Notes: a model not told the origin generated them from the sequence alone. A stretch of 64,000 nucleotides of DNA from Cryptomeria japonica (GCF_030272615.1 NC_081411.1:153999971-154063970), one strand, 5' to 3'. Positions 1 through 13,007 are shown, counted from the first letter of the stretch. Made by a program: numbers and translations.

Positions 1-2
1 AA

Positions 3-3000
3 ACCTTAGGTTATACACAACCTCCTACTCAAGACAATCATTCTATTCCTTTGACGACTCCTATTGCTAATATACCTACTTTGACATCAAACATAATGAC
101 TACTTCAATACAAGACATTCCTCCTATGATCACTAGTCATGGGGGCAATCCTTCCTCTTCAATCAATCCAACTTCTTCATTCATTCCTTCAATAAGTGTT
201 CCTATTATATCACCACAAATGAACATGACGCAAGGGGGCAATTCATTTAACCCTTCCATTCCTCCTTGTAGTGTTCCTCCTATCCAATCATCTCCTATGA
301 CTAACTATCATAGTGTCCCACCACCTTACTCTCTACCTTCTTTCAATAACATAACACCTCCATCACAATCTAACACGTCTAATATGAACTCTTCGACTGA
401 AGCGACCATTAACAATCTTGCACAAACTGTCTCTTCTTTACAGCAACAAATTGCCTCTATGAATCAATCCAAGTTTAGTGTGCCCACATTTGATGTTGCG
501 AGCCCACTTTCTCTTGATATTGTTCGAGCTATTCCCCCTAAACATGTTGAAATTCTGCATTTGGAGCTTTATAATGGTAAGGGTGATCCTCTCACACATG
601 TTAAGACCTTTCAAACAATATGTACCGATTTTGCTTATGACCAAAGGTTGCTTGCAAAACTGTTTACTAGAACATTAAGAGACAAAGCCCTACAATGGTA
701 TTGCTCGTTGCCTTCCTATTCTATTACTTCTTTCGAACAACTTGCAAATGCTTTCATTCAACAATTTCAAAACAATATAAGTCCTAAAGTTACTTTGATT
801 GATTTAATGCATTGCAAACAAGGTGTTAAAGAAAAAGTGACTGATTTCATTGGTAGATATAAGCATTTGTATGCTCAAATTTCTTTTCCAGTGCCTGACA
901 ATGATATTCAAAGAATCTTTATTTCTAATTTACAAAAAGACATTCGAGACAAACTTCTGTTTTCTGAGTTTACTTCTTTCCAATAGTTGTGTGCAACTCT
1001 TCACAATTATCAACTGACTGTGAGTCAAATGGAACAATCACATCCTATGGCTCTGAGTGATAAGGGTGATAGTAGTCAACAACCATTTGGAAAGTTTAAA
1101 CCGAACAGAGATTCCATCAAATTCAATGAAAACATCATCAACAACAATGTGAATGCAGCATCAGGTGTGTCTCCTATTTCTAAGTTTTTCAAGAGAGAAA
1201 GAAAGTTTACTCCTTTGAATGAATCATTGCATAGTATTATGAATAAGTTATTGGAACAAAATGTGCTTACTCTTCCTCCTATAAGGAAAATTGATCCTGC
1301 AAAGATTACTTCACCTTATTTTGATAACAAATCTTTTTGTCAATTTCATCGTCAACCTGGGCATGATACTGAAAAATGTTTTTCTTTAAAGGGTAAAATT
1401 CAAGATTTGATTGATAATAATACTATCTCTGTTTCTGGTGTGAATGATAAAGGCAACACATTTGTAGCTCCTCCTAACCAAAATCTTCAAATTTTTACTG
1501 ATCCATTACCTTCTCATACCTCTAATGCGATTGATACTACTGATTCCTCTATCTCACCTGATGATCTCGTGTCTATGACTCCGAATGTGATTAATTTTGT
1601 GGAGCAATAGAAAATCCCTAAAGAACCTTCCATCACATTTGATTCCAGTGAAACTATCAGGGCACCTGATGGTCCTTTATATATAGTTTCAAAAGTCAAG
1701 AATACACCTTGTCGTGGAGTGCTTATTGACCCTTCTTGTATGGTTAATGTCATTACTGAAGAATTTCTTTTTACTTTGCAATTGAATCAAGTGATCTATG
1801 ATGAAATAGATGTGGTTGTGAAACTATTTGATGCATTTTCTTCTCCTAGAATTGGTTCTATTACATTACCTATTGAGGTCCGTAACAAATCCCTTGAGGT
1901 GGACTTTGCTATTATTCCATCTTCCGAACAATTTCGTGTGAAGCTTGGCTATCCTTGGCTATCTTCCATGAAAGCTATTGCTTCTCCTATTCACAAGTGT
2001 TTGAAATTTCCCCATAATGGTGAAGTTGTTACTATCAATCATAGTCTCTTTAAACCAGCTGAAAGAACTTCTAGCATTCCTATTGATTATTTTTGGCCTA
2101 AACAATTCCAATCTCTTCCTCCGCGAAGTGGTCATCTTTTCAAATCTTATCAAAAGTGGAAAAAAGATATGATCCTATCTCTAAGTGAACCTAGAACACC
2201 CAAACTTGACATTCCTATCATTCTTGAGAAGGAAGTTCTTCCTTTGAAAGATAAAACTAATGTCTTTCCTCAAGACGATTCCCAACCCGTCCCCATGGAT
2301 GTGACTATGCCTATATCTAATAAACCTCCTAAGAGTAGACCTATACCTCCTCGTCATGATGGACTTGGTCTCCTTCCTAAACCAAAAATTCCTCCTTTAT
2401 ATGGAGCAGTTCCTCCTCCTTCCTTTTATAGAGAGAAGAGACCTTCCTCTTCTCCTATTATTCAACCTAAGAGACCACAACCTAAACACCCAAGTGATAA
2501 GGATGAGAACATTCCTCCTCCTCAATCTTCTCCACTTCCTACTAAGAATAGACGAAATCGTTCTGCACGTGAACGCCGACGAAAGCGTCGTCTTAGGGCT
2601 CAAGCAACTGCTTCTCAAACTTTGCAATCTCCAAAAACACCTTCAACAAGCATTACTCCATTTTCTCCTTAGCCGGAAATTGAGCCTAAATCTCCTAAAC
2701 ATAAGATGCATGATGGTCTTGATCCTGTGCGAGTTAAAGATCCTATTTTTATAAATCTTGATGATGATATAGATGAAAATGTTATTCATGATGCAAATGT
2801 TTCTCCTGTTCATTCTGATAGTGAATATGAACTTGTTGATATTGATAACCATTTATCTAATGAATTTTCTAAAGCACTTATCCTAGCTCCTAGACAAGAA
2901 CACCGCGGCTTGGGATATGAACATAGCCCTTGTTTGGATCTTGTGATAGCTCCATCTGCTGTGTTGGATGTTCCTCCTCTAGCGTGTTCCCTACCTTCCC

Positions 3001-3047
3001 GAAACATTGATCAGCAAGATCGGGGGGTAGATGACGTGCTAGACTAG
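3..3047 (+). pseudogene. Gag and degenerate protease polyprotein of element A
   Basis: One frame runs from the window edge to a TAG at 3045-3047, broken only by TAG stops at 984, 1608 and 2670. The N-terminal part is Pro/Ser/Asn-rich. A retrotransposon Gag domain follows at about 530-980 (YNGKGDPLTHVKTF, then ALQWYCSLP). An atypical zinc knuckle, CQFHRQPGHDTEKC, at about 1338-1380 is of the form common in plant Tat-like Gags. A retropepsin-like fold lies at about 1700-2040, but the active-site triad reads DPS in VLIDPSCMVNVI instead of DSG, DTG or DGG, so it is probably not an active protease. The tail is Pro-rich with an Arg/Lys cluster near 2550-2610. Each TAG sits where a CAG would restore the frame. 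Confidence 0.78.
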
Positions 3048-3777
3048 TTACATTAGCATAGCAGATTCTCTCCTCCTCTCTTTTGTTACTTCTTCTATAT
3101 GTTATTCTCATTCTTCTATTTGTTGTCCTTAGTGTTGTCTACTTGAGGACGATGCAAAGCATTGAGATCTCTCGATCTCTCTCATGCTGACTCAAAAGAC
3201 ACATGTGTTCCCTTCTTCTAGGTGACCTTCCTTGATTGGGGAATGAAGAACGATTATGCATACATACATATGATATATATACATGAATTATCATACAGCA
3301 TACTAACCCCGAGGAAAGCGAAGTCACCTCGTGCTTTGTGTTTTGTGTCTATTATCCTTGGGTTTATCTCACTTGGGGGCTAAATCCTTGTGATAACGTG
3401 CTCCTTTCCTTTCTCATTCTTATATGTATCACTACCTTAAAGCAATCACCCCCAGTGAGGCGTGTGCGATCGCTTTAACGTAGGGGGGCATACATCCCGT
3501 TCATATCTTTTCAAGATACTTGAAAATTTCTTGGCAAATTTAGCTTTGCCTTGAAAATTTTTGATATCTTTCTTGCATGACTCATAGTGAGGGAACCTTA
3601 CTACTGACAGTCATGGTTCTCCCTCGTGATCTTCCCTTTTACTTTGTCAATCGAAGTCGTAAGATCCTTAGTCCACTGGGGGCTTGGTGTATCTTGCCTC
3701 CTTGACATGGTGAAAGTCTTTCAATGTTGTTTCCTTGTACTTTACCGGAAGTATGAGCGTACGCTTATACTCCCACT
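3048..3777 (+). other. 3' untranslated region of element A
   Basis: No protein-like frame is visible between the end of the polyprotein and the polypurine tract. The phrase GTGGGGGCTAAAT near the LTR is echoed by similar G-rich phrases around 3365-3490 and 3670. The absence of pol here is the basis for calling A gag-only. Confidence 0.6.
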
Positions 3778-3792
3778 AAAGTGGGGGCTAAA
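3778..3792 (+). promoter_or_regulatory. Polypurine tract of element A
   Basis: The purine-rich AAAGTGGGGGCTAAA ends exactly where the LTR begins with TG. It is the expected primer site for plus-strand DNA synthesis. It matches the tracts of B (AAAGAGGGGCAAAA) and H (AAAGAGGGTAAAA). Confidence 0.8.
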
Positions 3793-5009
3793 TGTAGCAT
3801 CCTAAAATTGTGACACTTGCAATTTCGACTGCATTTCGGTCTCCACGATGGCGACGCAACATGCAACCTGAATGGAGACCCCGAAACCTGATTATGACAC
3901 CAAAAACTGCATTTTCTTGCACCCTGGCCTGAACCTCCTTTGCACCCTGCTGTCCCGGGAGGTGGGACCAGAGCGCCCAGCGCCCTGGTCCTTCAGGACC
4001 AGGGCACCTTGGGTCCTATTTTGGGCCCGGTCTCTTTTGGACTTCGGGTCTTTATGTTTGCAAATTGGAAAATTAACTTTCCTAGTCGGCCTAAGGTCGG
4101 GAAAATCAGTCTATTAACCCTAATTGGCAAGTATATAAACTACATTTGCCTCTCCCATTGGGTAAGAAGGATATATGATGGAAAAAGCGTGGAAACTATA
4201 CTCAAGCATTCAAGCATTCAAGCATTCATTCCAAGTCTCCATTCAAGGCTAAGTGTTGCATTCAAGACAAGGATTCAACCATTGAAGAGGAGATCACTTA
4301 CAACACATTACATGCTACAACATACAACATACAACAAACAACAACATCTATACCTTCGCACATAAGGATACAAACATCCTTACAACAAGGTATTAGTACT
4401 TGTTTTACATTACATTTACAACATTTCTCATTTCTTGGTTAATTCCAAAATCGGGGTTTGACCTAAAGGCAAACCCCTAATCCCTAACCCCCCAATCGTC
4501 TTCATTTTTTTGTGTGTAGGTTGCAGGTACGTGGCTGAAATTGAAGATCTGGAATCCTCGTGCAGAGACAAACAGATCCCCCTTCGTTTCGCGGATTTTT
4601 CGGAGGACCGTGTGCACGTCGGGTGCCATCGTCCCGTCAACTTTTGGTCAAATTTGCAGGACAGCGCCGTATCGACATTTTACTGCTAATTCCAGGTCCG
4701 CAGCTTCATCCTATATCCCTATCTCAGTTTATAAGCGAATCTTTGTCACTTTCTATGCATTCCTAGCTTAATTCTTCTATCAACATTCTTTACAAAAGAG
4801 GGTAGCCTTGCTTTCTTAACCCTTGAAACACATTTAGCATCCAATCTTGCATTGTGTGGGATTGGATCTTGTGGGTTTCAACCCCTCTTTTGAATGTAAA
4901 GTCTCACCCTTAAGTGAAAACCATCAACCCTAGTGAATCTCCCTTCTCTCTCCTTGGAGTTGGAAGAGGGGAGAGCAACTAGGGTTCGATCGCGATTTTC
5001 CGCTTTACA
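3793..5009 (+). repeat. 3' LTR of element A
   Basis: The 1217-bp LTR begins TGTAGCATCC directly after the polypurine tract and ends CGCTTTACA, then the copia coding sequence of element I resumes. A TATA box, TATATAAA, lies at 4132-4139. The partner LTR is outside the window, so the target duplication (candidate CTAAT at 5010-5014) cannot be checked. Confidence 0.78.
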
Positions 5010-7770
5010 CTAATATTGCCTTATTGTGAACTACAACACCATCTTCATTTAACTTATTTCTGAATACCCATTTAATGCCTATAACATTCTTGTTTATTGG
5101 TTGGGGTACTAGGGTCCGAGTGTTGTTCTTCTCAATTTGTTCCAACTCCTCCTCCATAGCTTTCACCCAATGATCATCACCAAATGCCTCTTTAGCATTT
5201 TTGGGTTCAAAGGTGGATATCATGCAAGAGTTCTCTCTTATTCTCCTTCTAGTTAGTACTCTAGCATCCTTATCCCCAATTATCTATTCAGGACTATGAT
5301 TCAATCTCACATACTTAGGAATAACATGATCATTCTCTTCGGGTTCATTTTATTCATTGTCATCTTCTTCTGAATTAATTTGTTCTAGTTGAATAAGTAT
5401 ATCAGGATTTGCTTTACCAGTTTCTGATTTAACAGTTTCAAGTTCTAAAAGAAAAATGCAAGGATCTTCATACTTCTTCTCAAAACTGGTTCCTTTTGAT
5501 ATTTCAGGACATTCATCTACATGAACATCAGCACTCTCAACAATTTTCTGTGTCCGGTTGTTGAAGCATTTATAGGCCTTACTCTTGGTGGAATAGCCAA
5601 TAAATATGCCTTCATCACTCTTAGCTTCAAACTTGCTTATTTAGTCACCTCTTTTAATAAAACATTTGCTACCAAATATTTTAAACTAGCTAACATTAGG
5701 TGATCTCCCATACCAGTACTCATTTGGGGTTTTGTCCTTACCTCTTTTTACTAGAACTTGATTTATTGTGTAGACAGATGTACTTATAGCTTCTTTCCAA
5801 AAGGTTTTTGATACACCTCCTTGTATCAACATAGTTCTAGCAGCTTCAACCACTGACCGGTTGTTTCTCTCTGCTATACCATTCTACTGTGGTGTCCTTG
5901 GTGTAGAAAGTTGTCGTTTGATACCATTATCATCGCAATATTTAGTGAACTCTGCAGAAGTGAATTCATTGCCTTGATCTATTCTTAGACATTTTATCTT
6001 TTTTCCACTCTCTTTCTCAGCTAAGGCTCTAAATGCCTTGAATTTACCAAAAGCTTCATTCTTATCCTTTAGGAATGTGACCCACATCATCCTTGAACAA
6101 TCGTTAGTGAAGATCATAAAGTATCTGTCACCTTGAATGCTTCTTTTTCTTATTGGTCCACATAGGTCTGTATGAACCAAATCTAACAAGTGTTCTGCTG
6201 AGAAAGTCTTGCTCTTGAAAGTTGAAGAAGTCATCTTTCCTAGTTGACATTCTTTACAAAGAGCATTAACTGGTTTGTCTAGCTAAGGCAGACCTCTTAC
6301 TATCTTAGACTTGCTTGCTTTAATAATATTGTCAAAATTTATATGACAAAATCTCATATGCCAAAACCAGCTGTCATCTATTTTTGCAATCAAACAGTTG
6401 CTTACTTTAGGATTGAGATGAAATAGATTACCTCTGGTATGTTTGCCGGTTGCAATCAATTCACCTTTGTTGTCAAAGATTTTGCATATACCATTTCTAA
6501 ACTCTAGTGGAGTACCTTTGTCGTTAAGTTGTGCCACACTTAACAGATTATGTTTTAGACCTTCAACCCAATAGACATCATTAGCACTACTCTTCCCATT
6601 AAGAGAAATGACACCCTTACCTTTTACCATACAAGGTGAGTCATTACCAAATCTGACAACACCGCCATCAAATTCCTTCAGGGAAAGAAATTTGCTCCGA
6701 TCACCAGTCATGTGATGTGAACAACCACTATCAATGATCAAATCATCAGAGTTGTCCATTATGGATACTAATGCCTTCTGACCTAATACTTCTTCCTTAA
6801 TTGCTACAAACACAATATCTTCACTAGCATCATCATCAGTAATACCACTGTCAATAGCTACAAGACAATCCCTCTTGCCTTTACCCTTGTACTTCTTAAA
6901 TGTGTCTCTCTTGTAATCATTTTCACCATTAGGGCAGTTTGCTACTATATGACCAATATTGTTGCATGCAAAACATTTTAAAGGTAGCTTACCTCTATAT
7001 TTACCAATGCCTCTAGGCAGACGTTTTGCCAACAATGCTTCAAGTTCCACTAAGCTGTCTTCATCATCAACATCTCTGTTGGATCTAGATTCATAACTAT
7101 GGCCAGTATCTCTACTTCTTCTCACAGATGGGTTAAATATAGAAGCTCTAAATGCAGACTCTGATTCATGTACAATACCATCATAGCCATTTAGTTCAAA
7201 AGCAGTAAGTTTGCAAATAATAGAGTCAAGAGTTACCTTTGTCTTGTCAATGGATTTCAGCTCCTGAATAGCTGCAACTCAGATAGCATACATCGTTAGC
7301 AGGGTTCTCGGTACCTTACTGATTACTGTGGCATCTTTCACTTTCCCTCCTATACTCTTTATCTCTCCAACTATCTCTTTGATCCTTTGACCATATTGCT
7401 AGATGTTCTCACCTTCAAACATTCTCATGTCGTCAAACTTGCCTCTGAAACTCTCTTCTTTAGCAATCTTGACATGATCATCACGGCTATAGATATCTTC
7501 AAGTTTCTTCCATAGTTCATATGCAGTTTCAAGACCATGAACATCTACATATTTAGCATCAGATAGGGAACTAATGATAGCTTCTAATGCCTGGTTATTT
7601 TCTTGCTATTCTTTCTTTTTATCATCAATTAGGGGTCCAGAAGGTGTAGTATACTTATGTTCTATATGATCCCAATACTGACTACCAAGACTCTTGATGT
7701 AAATCTTCATTCTGTCACTCCATATTCTATAGTTATCTTTGTTAAACTTCGGACCTTCTTTCTTCATCAT
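5010..7770 (-). pseudogene. Copia Gag-protease-integrase-RT polyprotein, RT truncated
   Basis: The start is the ATG pair at 7765-7770 (MMKKEGPKFNKDNY). The whole region stays in one frame, so damage is mainly by stops. Domains in order: UBN2-type Gag (about 7770-7150), zinc knuckle CFACNNIGHIVANC (about 6940-6980), protease with DSGCSHHM (about 6715-6745), GAG-pre-integrase, integrase core from about 6290 with LVHTDLCGP, an aspartate in LRIDQGNEF, and NGIAER, then an acidic linker and the first residues of RT (GIKWVFRNKLNEDG). Several stops are TAG at conserved Gln positions, for example after STPRTPQ near 5884. The RT is cut by element A before its catalytic motif. It is a relic. Confidence 0.85.
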
Positions 7771-7826
7771 GATCTACAAGATCTTTTCATCAAGTTGTTA
7801 GGCTTTTAGATTAATAGGACCTGAGA

Positions 7827-7839
7827 TTCTTTGATACAA
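7827..7839 (-). promoter_or_regulatory. Decayed primer binding site of element I
   Basis: Next to the 5' LTR the - strand reads TTGTATCAAAGA, which resembles the copia site TGGTATCAGAGC (initiator tRNA-Met) seen intact in C and G. The differences are G-to-A changes. Confidence 0.6.
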
Positions 7840-7841
7840 AT

Positions 7842-9230
7842 TGATGGTATGATGAAAGAATAAGTATCCGGTAGAATACTGAGAGGGGGGTGAATCAATA
7901 TATTGAAAAACTGATACAAAGTTCCCAAACTTAAACTCAGTCAAACAAAGTAAACATATCTCAGTCAAGATCAATAGGAATACTTGATATTAACCAGTTT
8001 AACTGTTATGACAACTTTACCAGTAAACACCTTCAATCTTGTAAATATCAACAATGCTTAATCATAACTCAACATGCCTTATCAGAAGTTAATCAAATCA
8101 CAAATAAGATCACAGCCACAAAAGAATTCACCACTTGACACAAATGTTTATATGTGGAAAACCCAAATAGGTAAAAACCATGGTGAGATGGGACTCACAA
8201 GGATAGCTATCTGAACTCTTTCGAAGTTCACCCTATTAGGAGCCAAAGCCTGTTAGAGCTTTAAAATAAGTCCTGTTAAGAACTAATTCCGATTAGGAAT
8301 CACCCAGTTAAGGGATTTACAAATATGCCTTGTTAGAAGCACAATACCCTATTAGGAGTAACCTCGCTGGAGGATTTAAGAATCCAAGCTAATGGACCAC
8401 CTTGTTAGAGGATTTAATGAGTAACCAAACTTTCTAGAGCTTACCCAGTTAACGGATTTTACTTCTGTTGTAATTGTTAGAAAACAACAGGTTTTCTTGA
8501 TCTATCTGAGTAGCAGTATCTTTGTTTGATTAGATCCTTCTAAGCTTCAATCTGCCTTCACTCAAAGTGCATATCCATTCACTGACTGGGCAACTACACA
8601 CTCAATAGGTTTTCTATCAACCTTGCCAACAACCTTTACAAACAACTTCATCGACCTTAAATACAAATCAATTAGGTCAGTAACACAACAAAAATCTAAT
8701 TCTCATCATTGAGATTACAAACAAGTCGGTTCAATCTTGACCGTTAGAAATCATAACAATCTCTTCACATTCTTCAAGACAATTCCAACCACTACATGAT
8801 CACCGCTCCATTGGATTTTCTAACCCATCACACGTTGTGCATTAAATGCAATCCACTTTACTCCTTCCCTAGACAATAAGCAAACGCGTCAAACCAATTT
8901 GAATTTCTCCTCATACAGTGATCACACCTATCTCCATCATTACCTCTCATCAGATAATAAACCAACAAACTTGATCGGTTAGGGTTTAACAGCTGATAGG
9001 GTTTACCAGTTGCATTACATGGAAAGGTTTAACCCTTCACACCGGTTAACCAATTCAACTCACAAACTTTACATACATCAGTTACAACATCTTATACAAC
9101 TCTCTTCTTACTAGTTACAAGCCAATATCAAAAATAACAATATCATCAATAACATGAATACCTTATACCGGTTCAATTGACATCAATGACACCATATCAT
9201 TAATGCAGCCTCTTATGCAAAATGCCAACA
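7842..9230 (-). repeat. 5' LTR of element I
   Basis: On the - strand this 1389-bp LTR begins TGTTGGCATTTTG at 9230 and ends CCATCA at 7842, next to the primer binding site. It has the shared copia U5 text: a run of G before TGAAT on the + strand near 7885, and a GTGG...CCC...GGG...CCAC-like hairpin near 8150-8190. It contains many repeats of the phrase GTTAGGA/GTTAGAGGATTT at 8230-8460. The partner LTR is outside the window. Confidence 0.75.
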
Positions 9231-10995
9231 GAAAAGGGGATCCTTCCCTTACAATTAGGAAAGATCATATTTTGCCTTCAGATAGATATTATCTCATGTG
9301 TTGTTGTGAATCTCACATTTTGTAAACCTTCATCGGTTTACAAAATTTTCACCCAACAAAATTAAAAATGCATCACTTCTATGTTAGTCGTAACTATCAG
9401 TGTGTATCTTGTCATTACCTATTGACATGTGTACCAATCCTCTATGGCTTCAGCTAAGAATCTTGTATTACTTGGTATTTATAACTTCATCCTGATAAAA
9501 CTCGCCTCTTTAAAATATGGTTTGGATGATTACTCCTGACATCATCTATTATCCTCTATCACTTCATATTATGGCTATCATTGAGTTTGCGGGTTATAAT
9601 ATTTGTTGGTTGAATATTGTTTATGGGTTATAAATAATGACATTTATCTTGATTAGGGTTGTTGTAAGTCTTATACTCCTAATCTATTTGCCGCCCGCAA
9701 ACTCATGCAATAATTTCATGTTGTTTTCATTGAGCGTAGAATATCGTTAAGCCTATGTAGGAAGCAAGGATTTTTGAGGTATGCATTCTTTATACTCAGT
9801 AATGTGTTTCCTTTCCTTGTTACACTTGCATGCCACTAGATGAGCCTTCGACAATCTCCATTCTCTAATAGTGGGTTGCGGGAATAATCTTGCATTATTG
9901 ACCCTTTTTACACCACCCACGTGGTATTTCACTTTAGCATTTCATTGCAATGGGTTTTCAAAATGCTTTGTGGGGAGTAGGGATATTTGACATCACTGGA
10001 CTTATACACTCATTCTACCATTATCCCAACCGCTCCGTTGGCCCACAAAAGATTCAAAAAATTTGAATTTTCTTGCTTTCGACAATCGTGCCCTTTGACC
10101 CTTTACAAATTAGCCTTAGATGATTTTATTTTTGGTTCCCCATTCCACATGATATAAATAGAGCGTGTTGCAAAACCTCACAACACTATTCTCTTGCATC
10201 TCCATGTGAACTTGAGAATCAAAAAAATTTAAAGGAAATTTTTAATCTCTAGGGTTTTTTGTGCAACTATTTTGTAAAATGTGGGTGCTTGAAACATTTA
10301 GATAATCATGGTGGCTTTTTCAATTGTTCCATAGCATCCAAAGTTCTTTAGAATGTCAGATTTGATTTGATTTTCACCAAAATCAAAGTACAAAAATTTA
10401 GAGAAATATTGTAGGTGTTTTCATTTTTGCATCAGATTTTTGTCTTCTATAAGTCAAATTATAACAAAGGTTTTTGGGTTTTCTTCTCTACCCCAAAAAA
10501 CCATTTGGATATATGTTAGATTTTGCAAATATTGACTAGATCTACAAAATTGTTGTCCAAAAAGTGTCACGTGGCCATTGTTTGGTTGGTTGAAGATTGA
10601 ATTTAATTTATTTTTCATCTTCTACTTGCCAAAATAAAAAAAAAATTGGGTTTGATTCATAGCTCAAAAATATTTATCAAATTTATGTTATTACTTATAT
10701 ACAATGAATAGATTTTTCAAAAATCAAATCAAAAGTAAACATTTTGTTGGTAGAAAAAACAGTTCTTTGAGGACAAAATTATTTTTTCAAAAATTAATAT
10801 ATTTTGCCTTGAGCGTCAAATGTTAGCAAATGGGGTATCATTAGAAAGATAAAGATGACAAATTTCTATCCATATTAGTCTTGATCAGATTTGTCATCTC
10901 TTTTTTTAGATATTACATGTTGAAGTAGGTCTTGAGCACAACATAGCTAATTTTTCTAGATTCTATGATTGTACTTTTAGTCATTGTGGGCCTTA
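9231..10995. other. Gene-free interval between elements I and D
   Basis: No protein-like frame, RNA gene or LTR pair is seen here. The sequence is AT-rich. A TATA-like TATAAATA occurs at 10153-10160 on the + strand, followed by no recognisable gene. It may be an old solo LTR or other decayed repeat, or the oldest local DNA that received I and D. I cannot decide. Confidence 0.5.
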
Positions 10996-11966
10996 TGTTA
11001 GAATCAGGGATCACTGAGAGGGGGGGTGAATAAATTATCTATCGAAAATCAAATCCACAAACTTATTCTTTATCCACCGGTTAGCAATGCATAACAAAAA
11101 AGAACATAAACAAGCAATAAATAAACCACAGATCCACAACACTGAAAATTTTACGTAGAAACTCAAAAAGGGAAAAACCATGGTGGGGTTGGAACCCACA
11201 ATATTCATATACTATGGCCAGGAGTATATAAATATTACATAGATGGGGAATGTACTTGCATTCAAGCTCACTGCCTAGAGCTCACTACTCAATTACAATA
11301 ACCCGGAAGGCTACAACCTTTAGGGAAGTCTCACTGACTTACAATTTGATTACAATGAGGAAATATAATGAAATGAACTCTGAAATAACATCTAATAATG
11401 CAAGAATGAGTTTCGGTTAAGCACTAAATCTCTGATTGTCCTCGCTCTGCAAATACATTGTTTCTGTCTCAATCAACTACCGAATTATCTGTGAACCAAA
11501 TGCGCATGTGAAACTAAGATCAATCACACAAAAATGGATCTCCACAATAGTAATACACTGAAAACTAATCGCCAATTCAATCTTATATATCCAGTCTTAA
11601 CAAAAATAATCTCCTTCAAGTCGGCTTCAGAAGTGTAACGTGTAGCTTCAAGTCGACTTCAATCTTTAACAAAACATGGAACCAGACCAAAAGAATATAA
11701 TCACATGCTTCCTAAGGATCTTCCCATTCATCGAGATCACAAAATTAATCACCAAAATCACCACAATCATTGGAAATCTTTTCGGAGCAAAAATATCACC
11801 GAGATAGCCATGTTTTACTGGTTAACTGCCTATCAATTAACTCATGCTTCCGGATAAGAAGAGTCATGACTACAAGATCGAATCTCCAAGAATAATTCCC
11901 ATCAATGACAACCCTAGACCAATAAGAAACTACCGAAAGTCATCTAATGAGTGTCAATTGCCAACA
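10996..11966 (-). repeat. 3' LTR of element D
   Basis: The 971-bp LTR begins on the - strand with TGTTGGCAATTGACA at 11966, right after a polypurine tract, and ends at the + strand TGTTAGAATC at 10996. It contains the shared copia U5 features: a G run followed by TGAATAAAT near 11022, and a run of GGGAAAAACCA near 11170. Confidence 0.75.
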
Positions 11967-12169
11967 ATCTCCCCCTTTGGCATTGATGGAAACACCTATG
12001 AAAAATAACTAAGTGTTGAAACTTGTACATCGGATCAAGAATGAAAGAATTTTAAGGCTCCCCCTTAGAGAAACAATCCAAAAAAATTCATCACCCAACT
12101 ATACACTCCATACACAATCAACCTATACATTTTTCACCTTATCTCTCCCCCTTTGACAACAATGCCAAA
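11967..12169 (-). promoter_or_regulatory. Two polypurine tracts of element D
   Basis: The terminal tract (11967-11990) reads CCAAAGGGGGAGAT on the - strand and abuts the LTR. A second tract, TTGTCAAAGGGGGAGAGAT, lies about 160 bp upstream at 12144-12169 within a GGCATTGTTGTCAAAGG phrase. The same pair occurs in C and G. The first is the plus-strand primer; the second may be an additional primer. Confidence 0.65.
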
Positions 12170-12225
12170 GATAGGGTGTGCAACAAAATATTATGTATAT
12201 ATACACACACACCAAATGATTAAAT

Positions 12226-13002
12226 CTATACATGCTTAAGTAAATCTCCATATGCAACCTTAAGGAACCCAAAATATGTATTCCAACCTGCTCGCAATTT
12301 CTCCAAAATTGAAACAAAACCATTCAAAACATAAGCATGGAATTCTATAGTTGCAATCTCAGTTGGAGTCTCCAGAGACATATTTTGAATGCAATCCATC
12401 TTATGGTACACTAAGGTGTCCAATCAGGGACCAATTAGGTTCCGAAGTTCACATGTCCTTCTAACCATTTTCTCCTTCTCCTTCTCAAAATTCCTAATCT
12501 GCTCCATAATTGTCAAGATTTGGCCTTCAATACTGTCAGCTAAGTTAGCCATAGGGTCATAAGCTTAAGAAATCTGAGCTAACTGACCTCTACAATTATC
12601 TATCTGCTTGTCTATTTCAGTAATAAAATTTGTCAAAATTAGACAAGACATAAATTTTACCGCCTTCCATTAAGGCCTTATCACTTAGTTTTAATTCTTT
12701 ATCAAGATGGGCCTTCTCATTGCTAATAATTTGAAAAAATGTTTGTACTTTGGCATCTTTAAATTTTTCCATAGTTTGCTGGGCTGATGCCTTGGTTAAA
12801 GAATCAAACTGAGAAGATATGTGATCTATTAAGTTCTGGAACTTACCGGATGAACTCGCATTAGCATCAAGTTGCAGTTCTAGTATCACCTGTTCCAAAA
12901 ATGAAACTGCTTTCTCAATGAGTCTCTTATTCAGATTGTGCTAACTCTTGACTAGCTTGTGCTTGGAGAGTAGTAGCAATAATCATCCTTTCTACCGGAG
13001 AC
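12226..13002 (-). pseudogene. Element D, helical C-terminal part of the non-pol protein
   Basis: Fragments in more than one frame translate to helix-rich, charged sequence, for example at 12898-12617 (heptad-like spacing around LTKASAQQTMEKFKD) and 12610-12300 (GQILTIMEQIRNFEKEKEKM, then LVYHKMDCIQNM). I see no enzyme motif. The region continues the frame interrupted by C at 13003-30358. A coiled-coil or oligomerisation role is possible. Stops, including a TAG in LAQIS*AYD, show decay. Confidence 0.5.
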
Positions 13003-13007
13003 ATTTT

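Larger units (their letters stand above)
1..5009 (+). mobile_element. Element A: right part of a gag-only Ty3/gypsy retrotransposon
   Basis: The part in the window has, in order, a gag and protease-like reading frame, a 0.7-kb untranslated tail, a polypurine tract and one LTR. There is no reverse transcriptase, RNase H or integrase between the protein and the LTR, where a complete Ty3/gypsy element would have them. I infer a non-autonomous element. The left LTR and the start of gag are outside the window. The right end interrupts the reverse transcriptase of copia element I at 5010, so A inserted into I. LTR ends and polypurine tract resemble those of B and H, which suggests the same broad Tat-like group. 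Confidence 0.8.
5010..9230 (-). mobile_element. Element I: 5' part of a Ty1/copia retrotransposon
   Basis: Read on the - strand the order is 5' LTR, primer binding site, gag, zinc knuckle, protease, integrase, start of reverse transcriptase. The element stops abruptly at 5010 where A is inserted, and the rest should lie left of the window. It is clearly related to element G: both share the gag start MMKKEG, the CSHHMT protease signature and the integrase text, and I infer the same Tork-like copia group. Confidence 0.85.

Noticed and set aside
3872-4365. Two open frames inside the LTR of A (81 and 141 codons)
   Set aside because: They lie across the LTR promoter region and TATA box and have no known motif; leader or LTR sequence explains them better.
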